Shown one piece after another: positions 1 through 6,523 of a stretch of DNA of 9,288 bases (the stretch's first letter is position 1; each line of letters opens with the position of its first letter). This DNA is from an uncultured Alphaproteobacteria bacterium. Lineage in GTDB: Bacteria > Pseudomonadota > Alphaproteobacteria > Rickettsiales > UBA1997. The DNA lies in the NCBI GenBank assembly GCA_903927415.1, contig CAIYMZ010000085.1:1-9288 (forward strand). The letters run 5' to 3'. The notes beneath the pieces were generated by a model. The model was not told the origin of the DNA and did no database searches. It saw only the letters and a list, made by a program, of their open reading frames with translations. Made by a program: the position numbers and the translations under genes.

Positions 1-38
1 ATCATCCAGCCTTGAGGAAGATGAATTCAGATTACAAA

Positions 39-1475
39 CTAATTATCCAAATAATTCTTCAACTGCCCTTCCAACGCCGCAGCCCAGTAAGTCACTGTTC
101 CGGCGCCGGTGCATAAAATTAAATCTCCTGACTTGATTTGAGTTTTTACAATCCCAGCCAAATCTTTTTCGCTCGGCAATTTAATCACATTTTTGTGGCC
201 GGATTTTTTTATTCCTTCGACTAAAGCATCCTGACTTACACCGGCAATTGGAGCTTGTCCTGCTGAATAAATATCCGACACAATCACACAATCGGCGTCA
301 GAAAATGCGCCGCAAAATTCGTTGAATAAATCGTGGACGCGGCTGAATTTGTGCGGCTGAAAAACGCAAATAATTTTCTGATCTCGCACCAATCCCCGCG
401 CTGCTTTAAGCGTTGCAGCAATTTCAGTTGGATGGTGCCCGTAATCGTCAATTATTGACACGCCTTCGAACTCGCCGACTTTGGTAAATCTGCGCTTCAC
501 ACCGTTGAAAGCTGCGAGCGCTTCTTTAATTTTTTCAGCACTGAATCCCAAAAAATCTCCGATTGCGATTGCCACTAAAGCGTTGCTGGCATTGTGTTCG
601 CCGTAGATTGGCATTTTGATGTTTTTGATTTCGCGACCGTCTTTGAAGGCAACGTCGAAAGTTAATCCACCAACATCCGTTGAAATATTTTTCGCGACTA
701 GATCTACATCCCCTTTGGCTGCATTTTTTTTAATCGAATAAGTGACAAGATTTTTTTTCTCACCCCGCAATTTTTCGTAAATTTTTTCAACCTCTGGACT
801 GTCCACACACAACACACACACGCCTTCCGCCGGAATTTGTTTTACGTATCTTTCGAAACAAATTTTCTGTTTTTCGAAATCGCCACCATAGCCTTTAAAC
901 TCCAAATGCTCCGGCTCGATGTTGGTGACAGCGCCGATGAAGCTAGGCAAATCAACGAAGCTCGCGTCAGATTCATCCGACTCCGCCACTAAATATTCTC
1001 CTTTTCCAACTTTCGAATTGCTGCCGAAATAATGAATTACGCCGCCATTAATCACGGTCGGATCGAACCCGCCAATTTCCAGCATTAGCGACACCATTCC
1101 TGTCGTGCTCGTTTTGCCGTGAGTGCCTGCAATCGTGATTCCCTTGTGTTGCGCCATTATCAACGCCAATAAATTCGCGCGGGTAATCACGGGAATATTT
1201 CTTTTTTGCGCTTCGAGAATTTCGGGATTTTCACTTTTGATGATTGAAGTTTGAACAATCAGTGAAACATCATCCGCGATATTTTTTGCATCATGCCCGA
1301 CGAAATAAGTTGCACCTTTGTCGCGCAGCTTTTGAGTTAAATAATTTTCCGATAAATCCGACCCCTGAACCGGAACTTTCCACTCACGCAAAATGAAGGC
1401 GAGCGCACTCATTCCAATGCCTCCAAGGCCAATAAAATGAACCTTGCTCTGCTGTTTTAATTCTTGGAAATTCAT
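39..1475 (-). CDS. murC: UDP-N-acetylmuramate--L-alanine ligase
   Basis: MurC is the cytoplasmic ATP-dependent ligase that adds L-alanine to UDP-MurNAc, the first amino-acid step of peptidoglycan stem-peptide synthesis. The 478-residue protein is close to the usual family length and complete. Visible motifs in order: the N-terminal nucleotide-binding GLGGIGMS (16-23); the P-loop GTHGKTST (117-124); AESDESD around 164-170; NIEPEH ending at His190; GEHNASNA (292-299); DDYGHHPTE (343-351), typical of MurC; and FQPHKFSR (372-379). The order matches the Mur ligase N-terminal, central ATPase and C-terminal domains. The chosen ATG lies just before the first Rossmann strand. No Shine-Dalgarno precedes it; the leader is A/T-rich. 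No other mur gene is visible, but the gene runs off toward the left edge, where partners could lie. Identity is very secure. The sequence style looks alphaproteobacterial, which is inference. Confidence 0.97.
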   Translation of the reverse strand: MNFQELKQQSKVHFIGLGGIGMSALAFILREWKVPVQGSDLSENYLTQKLRDKGATYFVGHDAKNIADDVSLIVQTSIIKSENPEILEAQKRNIPVITRANLLALIMAQHKGITIAGTHGKTSTTGMVSLMLEIGGFDPTVINGGVIHYFGSNSKVGKGEYLVAESDESDASFVDLPSFIGAVTNIEPEHLEFKGYGGDFEKQKICFERYVKQIPAEGVCVLCVDSPEVEKIYEKLRGEKKNLVTYSIKKNAAKGDVDLVAKNISTDVGGLTFDVAFKDGREIKNIKMPIYGEHNASNALVAIAIGDFLGFSAEKIKEALAAFNGVKRRFTKVGEFEGVSIIDDYGHHPTEIAATLKAARGLVRDQKIICVFQPHKFSRVHDLFNEFCGAFSDADCVIVSDIYSAGQAPIAGVSQDALVEGIKKSGHKNVIKLPSEKDLAGIVKTQIKSGDLILCTGAGTVTYWAAALEGQLKNYLDN

Positions 1476-1530
1476 TGGAAATTTTTCTGAAAAATGTTGT
1501 GGGAGTCCGCGCGCGTTCGCTGTCGACGCA

Positions 1531-1558
1531 AACGTAAAATTGGCAGATTATTTGTAAA
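1531..1558 (-). promoter_or_regulatory. Candidate murC promoter
   Basis: Read on the minus strand, TTTACA (1553-1558) and TACGTT (1531-1536) are separated by 16 nt and lie about 56 to 83 bases upstream of the murC ATG. They resemble weak sigma-70 -35 and -10 boxes. This is pattern matching only. The sequence is AT-rich enough for such a match by chance. Confidence 0.25.
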
Positions 1559-1575
1559 GAGTGCGGAATTTTTAA

Positions 1576-1660
1576 TGTCATCCCCGCGAAGGCGTGGATC
1601 CAGAAAATTAAAGCGAAATCGAATTTACTTTACTGGATCCCCGCCTTCGCGGGGATGACA
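1576..1660. repeat. 85-bp inverted-repeat element (REP/MITE-like)
   Basis: Two 28-nt arms (1576-1603 and 1633-1660) are reverse complements with one mismatch and flank a 29-nt AT-rich centre. Each arm carries TCATCCCCGCGAAGGCG and a GGATCCAG end. Palindromes of this GTCATCCCCGCGAAGGCGGGGATCCAG-like type are, from memory, scattered between genes of many bacteria. The element codes for nothing I can see and lies between divergently transcribed murC and nth. As RNA it would form one long hairpin on either strand. It is probably a non-autonomous palindromic repeat. Confidence 0.85.
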
Positions 1661-1672
1661 AATAAGTAAATC

Positions 1673-1697
1673 AAAAAGTCGCCTAAGGCGACTTTTT
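1673..1697. terminator. Terminator-like hairpin between divergent genes
   Basis: AAAAAGTCGCC (1673-1683) pairs perfectly with GGCGACTTTTT (1687-1697) around a 3-nt TAA loop. A T-run closes it on both strands, so it has the form of a bidirectional intrinsic terminator. Its position is odd: murC is transcribed away from it to the left and nth away from it to the right, so neither annotated gene ends here. It could stop read-through from the adjacent palindromic element, terminate an unannotated short RNA, or act in a leader. Confidence 0.6.
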
Positions 1698-1765
1698 AAA
1701 AAAACACTCTTCAACCCAATAACCCCAACACTTCTACCAATTCAACTTTTCTTAAATTTTTTACC
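1691..1765 (+). other. 75-nt G-free, C-containing leader upstream of nth
   Basis: From 1691 to 1765 the plus strand has no G at all, while C is frequent (CAACCCAATAACCCCAACAC and similar). The tract runs from the terminator-like hairpin to 5 bases before the nth ATG. RNA from it would be unstructured, suiting initiation without a Shine-Dalgarno site. High C with no G is also the composition of Rho-utilisation sites. No clear promoter boxes for nth were found in it. Confidence 0.5.
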
Positions 1766-1770
1766 GAAAA

Positions 1771-2418
1771 ATGAACAAAACTAAAATCGAAAAAATTTTT
1801 TCGATCTGGCAGAAAGAAAATCCGACACCAAAAACTGAGTTAAATTTTACCAATAATTTTACGCTTTTAGTCGCAGTAGTTTTGTCAGCGCAAAGCACGG
1901 ATGTCGGTGTCAACAAGGCGACAAAAAAACTTTTTGAAATCGCGGATACGCCAGAAAAAATGCTCAAGCTCGGCGAAAAAAATTTGAAGAAATACATTTC
2001 CACAATCGGACTCTTCAACGGCAAAGCAGCCAATATTATCAAGCTCTCGCAGCGTTTGGTTGACGAATTTAATTCGGAAGTTCCGGAAGATTTTGCGGCG
2101 CTAAAATCACTTCCCGGCGTCGGACAAAAAACCGCGAATGTAGTTTTGAACTGCGCCTTCGGACACCCAACAATCGCCGTCGACACTCACGTTTTTCGCG
2201 TCGCAAATCGGATCGGTTTTGCTGACGAAACCACGCCGGAAAAAGTTGAAATTGCTTTGCTGAAAAATATTCCGAAAAAGTGGCAGAAGCACGCGCACCA
2301 TTGGCTGATCCTACATGGGCGGTATGTTTGTAAGGCGCGGAAACCGGAATGTGGGGAGTGTGTGGTGAGGGAATTTTGTGAGTTTGAAAATAAAACGCGC
2401 GCAGGACTGGGTTTGTAA
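1771..2418 (+). CDS. nth: Endonuclease III (DNA glycosylase/AP lyase)
   Basis: Nth is a bifunctional base-excision repair enzyme. It removes oxidised pyrimidines from DNA and cleaves the abasic site. The 215-residue product is the family's normal length and complete. The helix-hairpin-helix is LPGVGQKTA (114-122) with catalytic Lys120. The catalytic aspartate is Asp138 in AVDTHVFR. The C-terminal iron-sulfur loop is intact: Cys187, Cys194, Cys197 and Cys203, spaced C-X6-C-X2-C-X5-C. The ATG follows a leader without a ribosome binding site. The final residues (AGLGL) and the TAA stop lie inside a palindromic repeat at 2401-2429, so the natural C-terminus was probably altered by the repeat, beyond the iron-sulfur cluster and likely without harm. 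gabD begins 55 bases downstream on the same strand, so co-transcription is possible but no functional link is evident. Confidence 0.96.
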   Translation: MNKTKIEKIFSIWQKENPTPKTELNFTNNFTLLVAVVLSAQSTDVGVNKATKKLFEIADTPEKMLKLGEKNLKKYISTIGLFNGKAANIIKLSQRLVDEFNSEVPEDFAALKSLPGVGQKTANVVLNCAFGHPTIAVDTHVFRVANRIGFADETTPEKVEIALLKNIPKKWQKHAHHWLILHGRYVCKARKPECGECVVREFCEFENKTRAGLGL

Positions 2419-2429
2419 CCCCGTCCTGC
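2401..2429. repeat. Palindromic repeat, GGTT-NNN-AACC family, copy 1
   Basis: Arms of 13 nt (2401-2413 and 2417-2429) pair at 12 of 13 positions around TGT, with core GGGTTTGTAACCC. The nth stop codon TAA (2416-2418) falls in the loop and second arm, so the element overlaps the end of the coding region. Two relatives lie at 4647-4671 and 4707-4731. As RNA it would form a hairpin just at the nth stop, but no T-run follows, so it is not a standard terminator. Confidence 0.75.
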
Positions 2430-2473
2430 TTTAGATCTTACCCTTGTCACAACATAAAAAAAATCAAAAAACA

Positions 2474-3910
2474 ATGAACCTAAAAAACCAAAACCTCTTC
2501 AGCAAAAAAAATTTTATTAACGGGAAATTTCTCGACTCGGAAGAAAAAATTTCCGTCTTCAACCCCTCAGACGAAGCCTTGCTCGGCGCGGTTCCAAACC
2601 TTGCGCGTGAAGAAATAAAATCCGCAATTAATTCCGCCGCCCTCGCCTTTCCACAATGGAAAAAATTCACCGGAAAAGAGCGCGCGAAAATTTTGCGTAA
2701 CTGGCACGAACTCATTTTAGAAAATCTTGAAGACCTTGCGACCATCCTCACCAGCGAGCAAGGCAAGCCTCTCGCAGAGTCTCGCGGCGAAATTCTTTAC
2801 GGCGCAAATTTTGTCGAATGGTTTGCCGAAGAGGCAAAAAGAATTTCCGGCGAAATAATTTCACCGCCGAAAGCGAATCAAAAAATTCTCGCAACCCGCG
2901 AACCAATCGGTGTTGTCGCCGCAATCACGCCGTGGAATTTTCCTTCGGCAATGATTACGCGCAAAGCTGCAGCAGCAATGGCGGCGGGATGCGCGGTGAT
3001 TTTAAAACCTTCCGAACTAACTCCATTTTCTGCGCTGGCTCTCGCGGTTTTGGCGAAGGAAGCGGGAATTCCCGACGGCGTTTTTAACGTCGTGACGGGC
3101 GACGCACAAATGATCGGCGAGGAATTTTGCGCCAATAAAAAAATCCGCAAAATCAGTTTCACCGGCTCAACTCGTGTCGGAAAATTATTGGCGACACAAA
3201 GTGGAAATGATTTGAAGCGCCTCTCCCTCGAGCTCGGCGGCTCCGCCCCTTTCATTATTTTTGCCGACGCCGATTTGGAAAAAGCAATTTTCGGATTAAT
3301 GCACGCCAAATTTCGAAATGGTGGACAGGCCTGCACCTGCGTCAATCGCATCTTCGTCGAGGAAAAAATTCACGACGAATTTGTAGAAAAATTTTTAGCA
3401 GAAGTAAAAAAATTGCAGGTGGGAGATGGCTTCAATCCCACTTCGACTGTCGGTCCAATGATTTCCGAAGCGGCAGTGCAAAAAGTTGAAAGATTAATTT
3501 CTGAAGCTTTGCAGCACGGCGCAAAATGCGAAATTGGTGGAAAAAAAATTGGGAGGAAATTTTTCGCACCAACAGTGCTCACCAGCGTCACACCAACAAT
3601 GGCAATCGCCCAAGAAGAAATTTTCGGCGCCGTCGCCGCGATCCAAAAATTTAAAACAGAAGAAGAAGTAATCGCTAAAGCCAACGACACCGATTACGGC
3701 CTCGGATCCTATCTCTACACCAACAACGCTTCGCGCATCTGGCGAATTTCTGACGCGTTAGAATTTGGGATGGTCGCAATCAATGACTGCACCTTCGCCA
3801 CAGAAGTAGCGCCATTCGGCGGGATTAAGCATTCCGGTTTCGGACGCGAAGGATCTCGCTTGGGGATCGAGGAATTTTTGCAGGTGAAGGCGATTCATTG
3901 GGGGATCTAA
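2474..3910 (+). CDS. gabD: NAD(P)-dependent succinate-semialdehyde dehydrogenase (ALDH family)
   Basis: This enzyme oxidises succinate semialdehyde to succinate, the last step of the GABA shunt, in the cytoplasm. From the ATG at 2474 it is 478 residues, normal for GabD. An in-frame TTG at 2444 would add ten lysine/glutamine-rich residues and is less likely. ALDH motifs: ITPWNFP with Asn155; LKPSE with Lys178; the coenzyme loop FTGSTRVG (229-236); LELGG with general base Glu253; and the nucleophile Cys287 in GGQACTCVNR. The second cysteine (Cys289) makes the C-X-C pattern seen in SSADH enzymes and linked to redox control in some of them. EEIFG (381-385) and PFGGIKHSGFGREGS are also GabD-like. 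Substrate specificity rests on resemblance; another aldehyde could be used. The stop overlaps the toxin gene's stop convergently by 4 bp, leaving no room for a terminator between them. Confidence 0.88.
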   Translation: MNLKNQNLFSKKNFINGKFLDSEEKISVFNPSDEALLGAVPNLAREEIKSAINSAALAFPQWKKFTGKERAKILRNWHELILENLEDLATILTSEQGKPLAESRGEILYGANFVEWFAEEAKRISGEIISPPKANQKILATREPIGVVAAITPWNFPSAMITRKAAAAMAAGCAVILKPSELTPFSALALAVLAKEAGIPDGVFNVVTGDAQMIGEEFCANKKIRKISFTGSTRVGKLLATQSGNDLKRLSLELGGSAPFIIFADADLEKAIFGLMHAKFRNGGQACTCVNRIFVEEKIHDEFVEKFLAEVKKLQVGDGFNPTSTVGPMISEAAVQKVERLISEALQHGAKCEIGGKKIGRKFFAPTVLTSVTPTMAIAQEEIFGAVAAIQKFKTEEEVIAKANDTDYGLGSYLYTNNASRIWRISDALEFGMVAINDCTFATEVAPFGGIKHSGFGREGSRLGIEEFLQVKAIHWGI

Positions 3911-4323
3911 ACCTTCACACAACGAATATGTCCAGACTTCGCCCAATCCAAAATTTTCTTGTCTCTCGTCAGCAAAGTCGCGCCGTAAATTTTAGCAGTA
4001 GCAACGATAATTCTATCCGCCGGATCGCCGTGAAAATCGTCCATTAGCAGCACGCTTTCCGCCGCGATTTCAGGCGATATGTCTTTAGTTGACAGGCCTC
4101 GAACACTTGTAACCGATTTCAAGAATTCTTTCGTCGGCTCGTAAATATTGATGCGTTTTTTGAAATTTAGCATCGCAATTTCCCACAGCGAAATCGAACA
4201 AAGCAGTAAGCGATTATTATTTTGCGCGAGAGAAATTTGTTGTTTTACACCACGAGATATCTCACTTGGCTCGAGCAAAGACCACAGCAAAACATGCGTA
4301 TCGAGCAAAATTGGATTAGTCAT
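3907..4323 (-). CDS. vapC: PIN-domain toxin of a type II toxin-antitoxin pair (VapC-like)
   Basis: A 138-residue PIN-domain protein, expected to be a metal-dependent ribonuclease held inactive by its partner antitoxin. The acidic residues of the PIN fold are present: Asp8 in ILLDTHVLLW, Glu48 in SLWEIAML, Asp100 and Asp103 in GDPADRIIVATA, and Asp121 in LLTRDKKIL. The N-terminal LLDTHVLLW and the DPADRIIVATA stretch are typical of PIN toxins paired with Phd-type antitoxins. The ATG at 4321-4323 is chosen because it begins the PIN fold directly and overlaps the antitoxin stop in an 8-bp ATGACTAA junction, typical of translational coupling. A reading frame extending upstream lies inside the antitoxin gene and is not needed. 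A GGAG sits 8 bases before this ATG, the only Shine-Dalgarno-like site I see in the window. The toxin appears intact; its RNA target cannot be inferred. Confidence 0.9.
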   Translation of the reverse strand: MTNPILLDTHVLLWSLLEPSEISRGVKQQISLAQNNNRLLLCSISLWEIAMLNFKKRINIYEPTKEFLKSVTSVRGLSTKDISPEIAAESVLLMDDFHGDPADRIIVATAKIYGATLLTRDKKILDWAKSGHIRCVKV

Positions 4324-4555
4324 TCTCAGCGCTCCATTTTTCGTTAATCGGCTTAACAATATCAGATTTAATTTTTGCTTTGTGCTTCATGGAACCAAAC
4401 AGGGAGGGCTTTTCCGCATCATCAAATAAAATAATTTTCGCCACAGGAGCACCTCTTTTTGTGATGACAATTGCTTTGTGATTGCTTTGCAGCTTGTCGA
4501 TTATTTCAAGACAATGCGCTTTAAAATAGCTGATCGCGATTTCGGTATTTTTCAT
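4316..4555 (-). CDS. Phd/YefM-family antitoxin
   Basis: A 79-residue protein expected to bind the adjacent PIN toxin and to repress its own operon through an N-terminal DNA-binding fold. Family features: ISYFKAHCLEIIDKLQ (9-24), then IVITKRGAPVAKI (30-42), the hallmark strand-turn of Phd/YefM proteins. The C-terminal toxin-neutralising tail, GSMKHKAKIKSDIVKPINEKW, follows the GxM...DIVxPxxxxW pattern common in antitoxins paired with PIN toxins. The gene precedes the toxin, overlapping it by 8 bp, the usual order. The ATG follows an A/T-rich leader with no Shine-Dalgarno. A promoter with overlapping repeats lies directly upstream at 4577-4616, consistent with autoregulation. It could be called vapB from its partner, but the protein fold is Phd-like rather than AbrB-like. 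Confidence 0.9.
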   Translation of the reverse strand: MKNTEIAISYFKAHCLEIIDKLQSNHKAIVITKRGAPVAKIILFDDAEKPSLFGSMKHKAKIKSDIVKPINEKWSAEND

Positions 4556-4576
4556 AAAAATGATTTTTGAATTGAA

Positions 4577-4616
4577 TGACCATCGTAAAAGTAAAATGAC
4601 CAGTTGGAGTGGTCAA
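4577..4616 (-). promoter_or_regulatory. Antitoxin-toxin operon promoter with TGACCA operator array
   Basis: Read on the minus strand, TTGACC (4611-4616) and TACTTT (4588-4593) are 17 nt apart, a plausible -35/-10 pair placing the transcript start about 25 bases before the antitoxin ATG. Over this lies a repeat array on the plus strand: TGACCA at 4577-4582, TGACCA at 4597-4602 (20 bp apart, about two helical turns) and its reverse complement TGGTCA at 4610-4615. The pair at 4597-4615 is a palindrome with a 7-nt spacer covering the -35 side; the copy at 4577 covers the predicted start. This suits repression by the antitoxin or toxin-antitoxin complex. Confidence 0.6.
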
Positions 4617-4617
4617 C

Positions 4618-4637
4618 TCTAAATCAACATATCCTCA
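4618..4637. repeat. Stray copy of the recJ 3' end (direct repeat, left copy)
   Basis: Twenty bases here match 6524-6543 at 19 positions in the same orientation. There the sequence is the real end of recJ. On the minus strand this copy would encode EDMLI-stop against EDVLI-stop in RecJ. Similarity ends abruptly on both sides, and no further recJ relic is visible nearby. The two copies bracket the gene at 4757-6427. Confidence 0.65.
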
Positions 4638-4646
4638 TCACTTCGC

Positions 4647-4671
4647 TGGACTGGGTTTACAACCCAGTCCA
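4647..4671. repeat. Palindromic repeat, GGTT-NNN-AACC family, copy 2
   Basis: Perfect 11-bp arms, TGGACTGGGTT (4647-4657) and AACCCAGTCCA (4661-4671), surround TAC. The arm closely resembles the copy overlapping the nth stop (GGACTGGGTT in both). It lies in the 201-base spacer between the antitoxin and the next gene. Between this copy and copy 3, GTTCACGT (4675-4682) and ACGTGAA (4702-4708) form a further short inverted repeat, so 4647-4731 resembles a composite of two palindromes. Confidence 0.75.
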
Positions 4672-4706
4672 ACCGTTCACGTCGACTTTATTTTGATACA
4701 AACGTG

Positions 4707-4731
4707 AAGACGTGGTTACAAACCACATCTT
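4707..4731. repeat. Palindromic repeat, GGTT-NNN-AACC family, copy 3
   Basis: Arms AAGACGTGGTT (4707-4717) and AACCACATCTT (4721-4731) flank ACA and pair with one exception, which becomes a G-U wobble in minus-strand RNA. It starts 26 bases downstream of the stop of the minus-strand S66-like gene, so it could stabilise that transcript's 3' end. No T-run follows to make it a standard intrinsic terminator. Confidence 0.65.
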
Positions 4732-4756
4732 GCATCGGGGGTTTTGTGCTTTTTGA

Positions 4757-6427
4757 TTAGAACCTGCCCACCTCTTCCGACTCCGATCTTTCAACCACCT
4801 TCATTTTAGCCTTAATCACTGAGACTTCGCCTTTAGCTTTTGGCGGACCATCTGGGAAAATTTCGGCAGTTTCTTTTCCTGCCTGACCAAGAAAAATTTT
4901 CGGATTTAATTCGTGACCCTTCGCAAAATCAGCAAGCCAATCTCCGAAGCCTTTTGGCGCTTCTCCATGCAATAAAAAAGTTAGTGATTCTGCTGTTTGT
5001 AACTGTCCGGTTTTTAGCAATTCCATCAAAACCGTTTGGACATCTTGCCTCATGTTACTCAAAGACTCTTTGCTGAAATCTTCTTCGGTTTTTGATTCGT
5101 TTTCTTTTCTTTTTTTCCAATCTTCGAAGTTACCACCGCCGCCAATGTCGATTGCTACATTCTTTCCGGATAGGTCAACGCCATCAAGGTCAGTGGCTTC
5201 TAAACGCCGGCAGATTCTTGTCGCCTGAACCAATAAAAATTCTTGTGAATCGGTAACTTCCGTTACGCCCTTAACGACATCTACCCAAGAGCGTTTGTCG
5301 CCTTTTTGAGTTGTTGGCCTGACAGGATGCGACCGACTTTTTTTCTTCTCTTCGCTTGAATCATAAACGCGCACAACCGTTAAGTCTGGAACTGCAATGA
5401 TATTTTCAGAAATCGGCGCCGGCTCTACAGAATAAGGCTTGCGCGACTCACAGAATTTTTTCACGGCCTCAACATCTTCCAGCGTTCTCACTGCGGAAAC
5501 AGCCATTGTCGCCTTTTCTCCATCAATCGAAAGACGGACATCAGTGTGAAGAGGAAGCGGAACATGTTTGATGCCACGAGCGTGACCAAAAGGCGCGCCG
5601 GAGAAAATTGGAATGTCGGATTCCGCAGCCAGCTTTTTGATTTGCTCAATTTTTTCGGTGGAGCAAAGGAGATCAGATTGACTCAACAATATCGCCCTCG
5701 GCTTCTGCTTCTGCTGCTTCATTGCATCAAGCGCAAATTGCAAACCTTCAACAACATCCATCTTAGAATTTGTGGATGTAGTCGTTGCCTCTAGCAATAA
5801 AATCGAACCGTAACCTTCATCAATCACCGTTGAATAATCCGAACGACGAGTGTGGCCGTTAAACATGGTTAATTTGCCGTCAACGCTTCCAGCGCTTCGC
5901 GCCGCATCATTGAAACATTGCAATCCAATAGGATCGATTTTCTGCTCAAACAAAAATTTTCGCATTTCCTCTGCAGCTTTTTCATCTGCACAAAGCATTC
6001 CAAGCGGCGCACCTTCGACGGGAGAAACTGCGCCAATTTGTCCTAAATAATTCAGCAATTGTTGACCATCGGAAACCGCGACCATCAACATGTCTGGCCG
6101 CATTTCTAACTTCATTTTTTTTAGATATTCGATCACCTCATCACTGCCATTTCCGCCACAATCAAACATCACTTTCACTTGCGGATCTGCCAAAGTTTTA
6201 GCGATGAATTCAGCACGCACTTCCGGCCTATCTGACATGCCACAATAATTTTTTTCTGTTAGAAAAACTTCAGGATGCGGATTTGTTAGACCAAATTTTT
6301 CGCGCAAAAAACTTTCATATTTTGCCACATCTTCATCTGTATCGCGATGCTCAAACGGCATTCCGCCGGCAACAACTGCAACTTTGTATTCGATTGTAAG
6401 TGGTTGCCACGCTTCGGTTGTCGGCAT
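4757..6427 (-). CDS. Divergent peptidase S66 (LD-carboxypeptidase/MccF-like) with unrecognised C-terminal region
   Basis: A 556-residue protein whose first 310 residues or so resemble the S66 family. These enzymes use a Ser-Glu-His triad to cleave an L,D-amide bond in peptidoglycan stem peptides (LdcA) or to inactivate microcin C (MccF). Visible matches: DCGGNGSDEVIEYL (89-102), like the family's GGYG segment; MVAVSDGQQLL, placing Ser119 where LdcA has GYSD; ILLLEATT with Glu213; and IFSGAPFGHAR with His282, like the SGLPFGH element. The order and spacing of Ser119, Glu213 and His282 fit the family. Residues 311-556 match nothing I recognise: they include a basic linker (360-380), a glycine-rich VAIDIGGGGNFEDW (424-437) and a charged helix-like stretch. 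Typical S66 proteins are about 300 residues, so this is unusually long. There is no signal peptide or membrane segment, so it is likely cytoplasmic. The ATG follows a G-free A-rich leader and a small hairpin (6446-6460). The gene is bracketed by direct repeats (4618-4637, 6524-6543). Family assignment is moderate, substrate unknown. Confidence 0.6.
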   Translation of the reverse strand: MPTTEAWQPLTIEYKVAVVAGGMPFEHRDTDEDVAKYESFLREKFGLTNPHPEVFLTEKNYCGMSDRPEVRAEFIAKTLADPQVKVMFDCGGNGSDEVIEYLKKMKLEMRPDMLMVAVSDGQQLLNYLGQIGAVSPVEGAPLGMLCADEKAAEEMRKFLFEQKIDPIGLQCFNDAARSAGSVDGKLTMFNGHTRRSDYSTVIDEGYGSILLLEATTTSTNSKMDVVEGLQFALDAMKQQKQKPRAILLSQSDLLCSTEKIEQIKKLAAESDIPIFSGAPFGHARGIKHVPLPLHTDVRLSIDGEKATMAVSAVRTLEDVEAVKKFCESRKPYSVEPAPISENIIAVPDLTVVRVYDSSEEKKKSRSHPVRPTTQKGDKRSWVDVVKGVTEVTDSQEFLLVQATRICRRLEATDLDGVDLSGKNVAIDIGGGGNFEDWKKRKENESKTEEDFSKESLSNMRQDVQTVLMELLKTGQLQTAESLTFLLHGEAPKGFGDWLADFAKGHELNPKIFLGQAGKETAEIFPDGPPKAKGEVSVIKAKMKVVERSESEEVGRF

Positions 6428-6523
6428 TGTTTTTATTTTTAATATGGCTTCCGCAAAGCCGATTCAGAAAAACGAGCTTTTAAAAACTAAAAAATAACTC
6501 GGCTCATTTGAACTGGATTTAGT

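Noticed and set aside
1..38. Possible degenerate copies of the window's repeats at the left edge (ATCATCCAGCCTTGAGG, and GATTACAAACT near the murC stop)
   Set aside because: Both resemble repeat pieces (ATCATCC...CTTGAGG and GGTTACAAACC), but need a gap or several mismatches, and the window edge cuts the context.
1761..2186. 141-codon minus-strand open frame opposite nth
   Set aside because: It is antisense to a securely identified nth with all catalytic and iron-sulfur residues. Its translation is Ser/Phe-rich with no recognisable family.
2444..2473. TTG start giving ten extra residues on gabD
   Set aside because: The extra segment (MSQHKKNQKT) is not family-like, and the ATG at 2474 gives the usual GabD length.
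2878..3351. 157-codon minus-strand open frame opposite gabD
   Set aside because: It is a shadow of the aldehyde dehydrogenase frame, with no motifs of its own and no plausible start context.
4324..4359. Upstream start extending the PIN toxin by 12 residues
   Set aside because: The extension lies inside the antitoxin gene. The ATG at 4323 starts the PIN fold, has a GGAG upstream and makes the typical ATGACTAA overlap.
6446..6460. Small hairpin GGCTT-CCGCA-AAGCC upstream of the S66-like gene as a recJ terminator
   Set aside because: The stem is only 5 bp and no clean T-run follows on the minus strand, so it is too weak to call.
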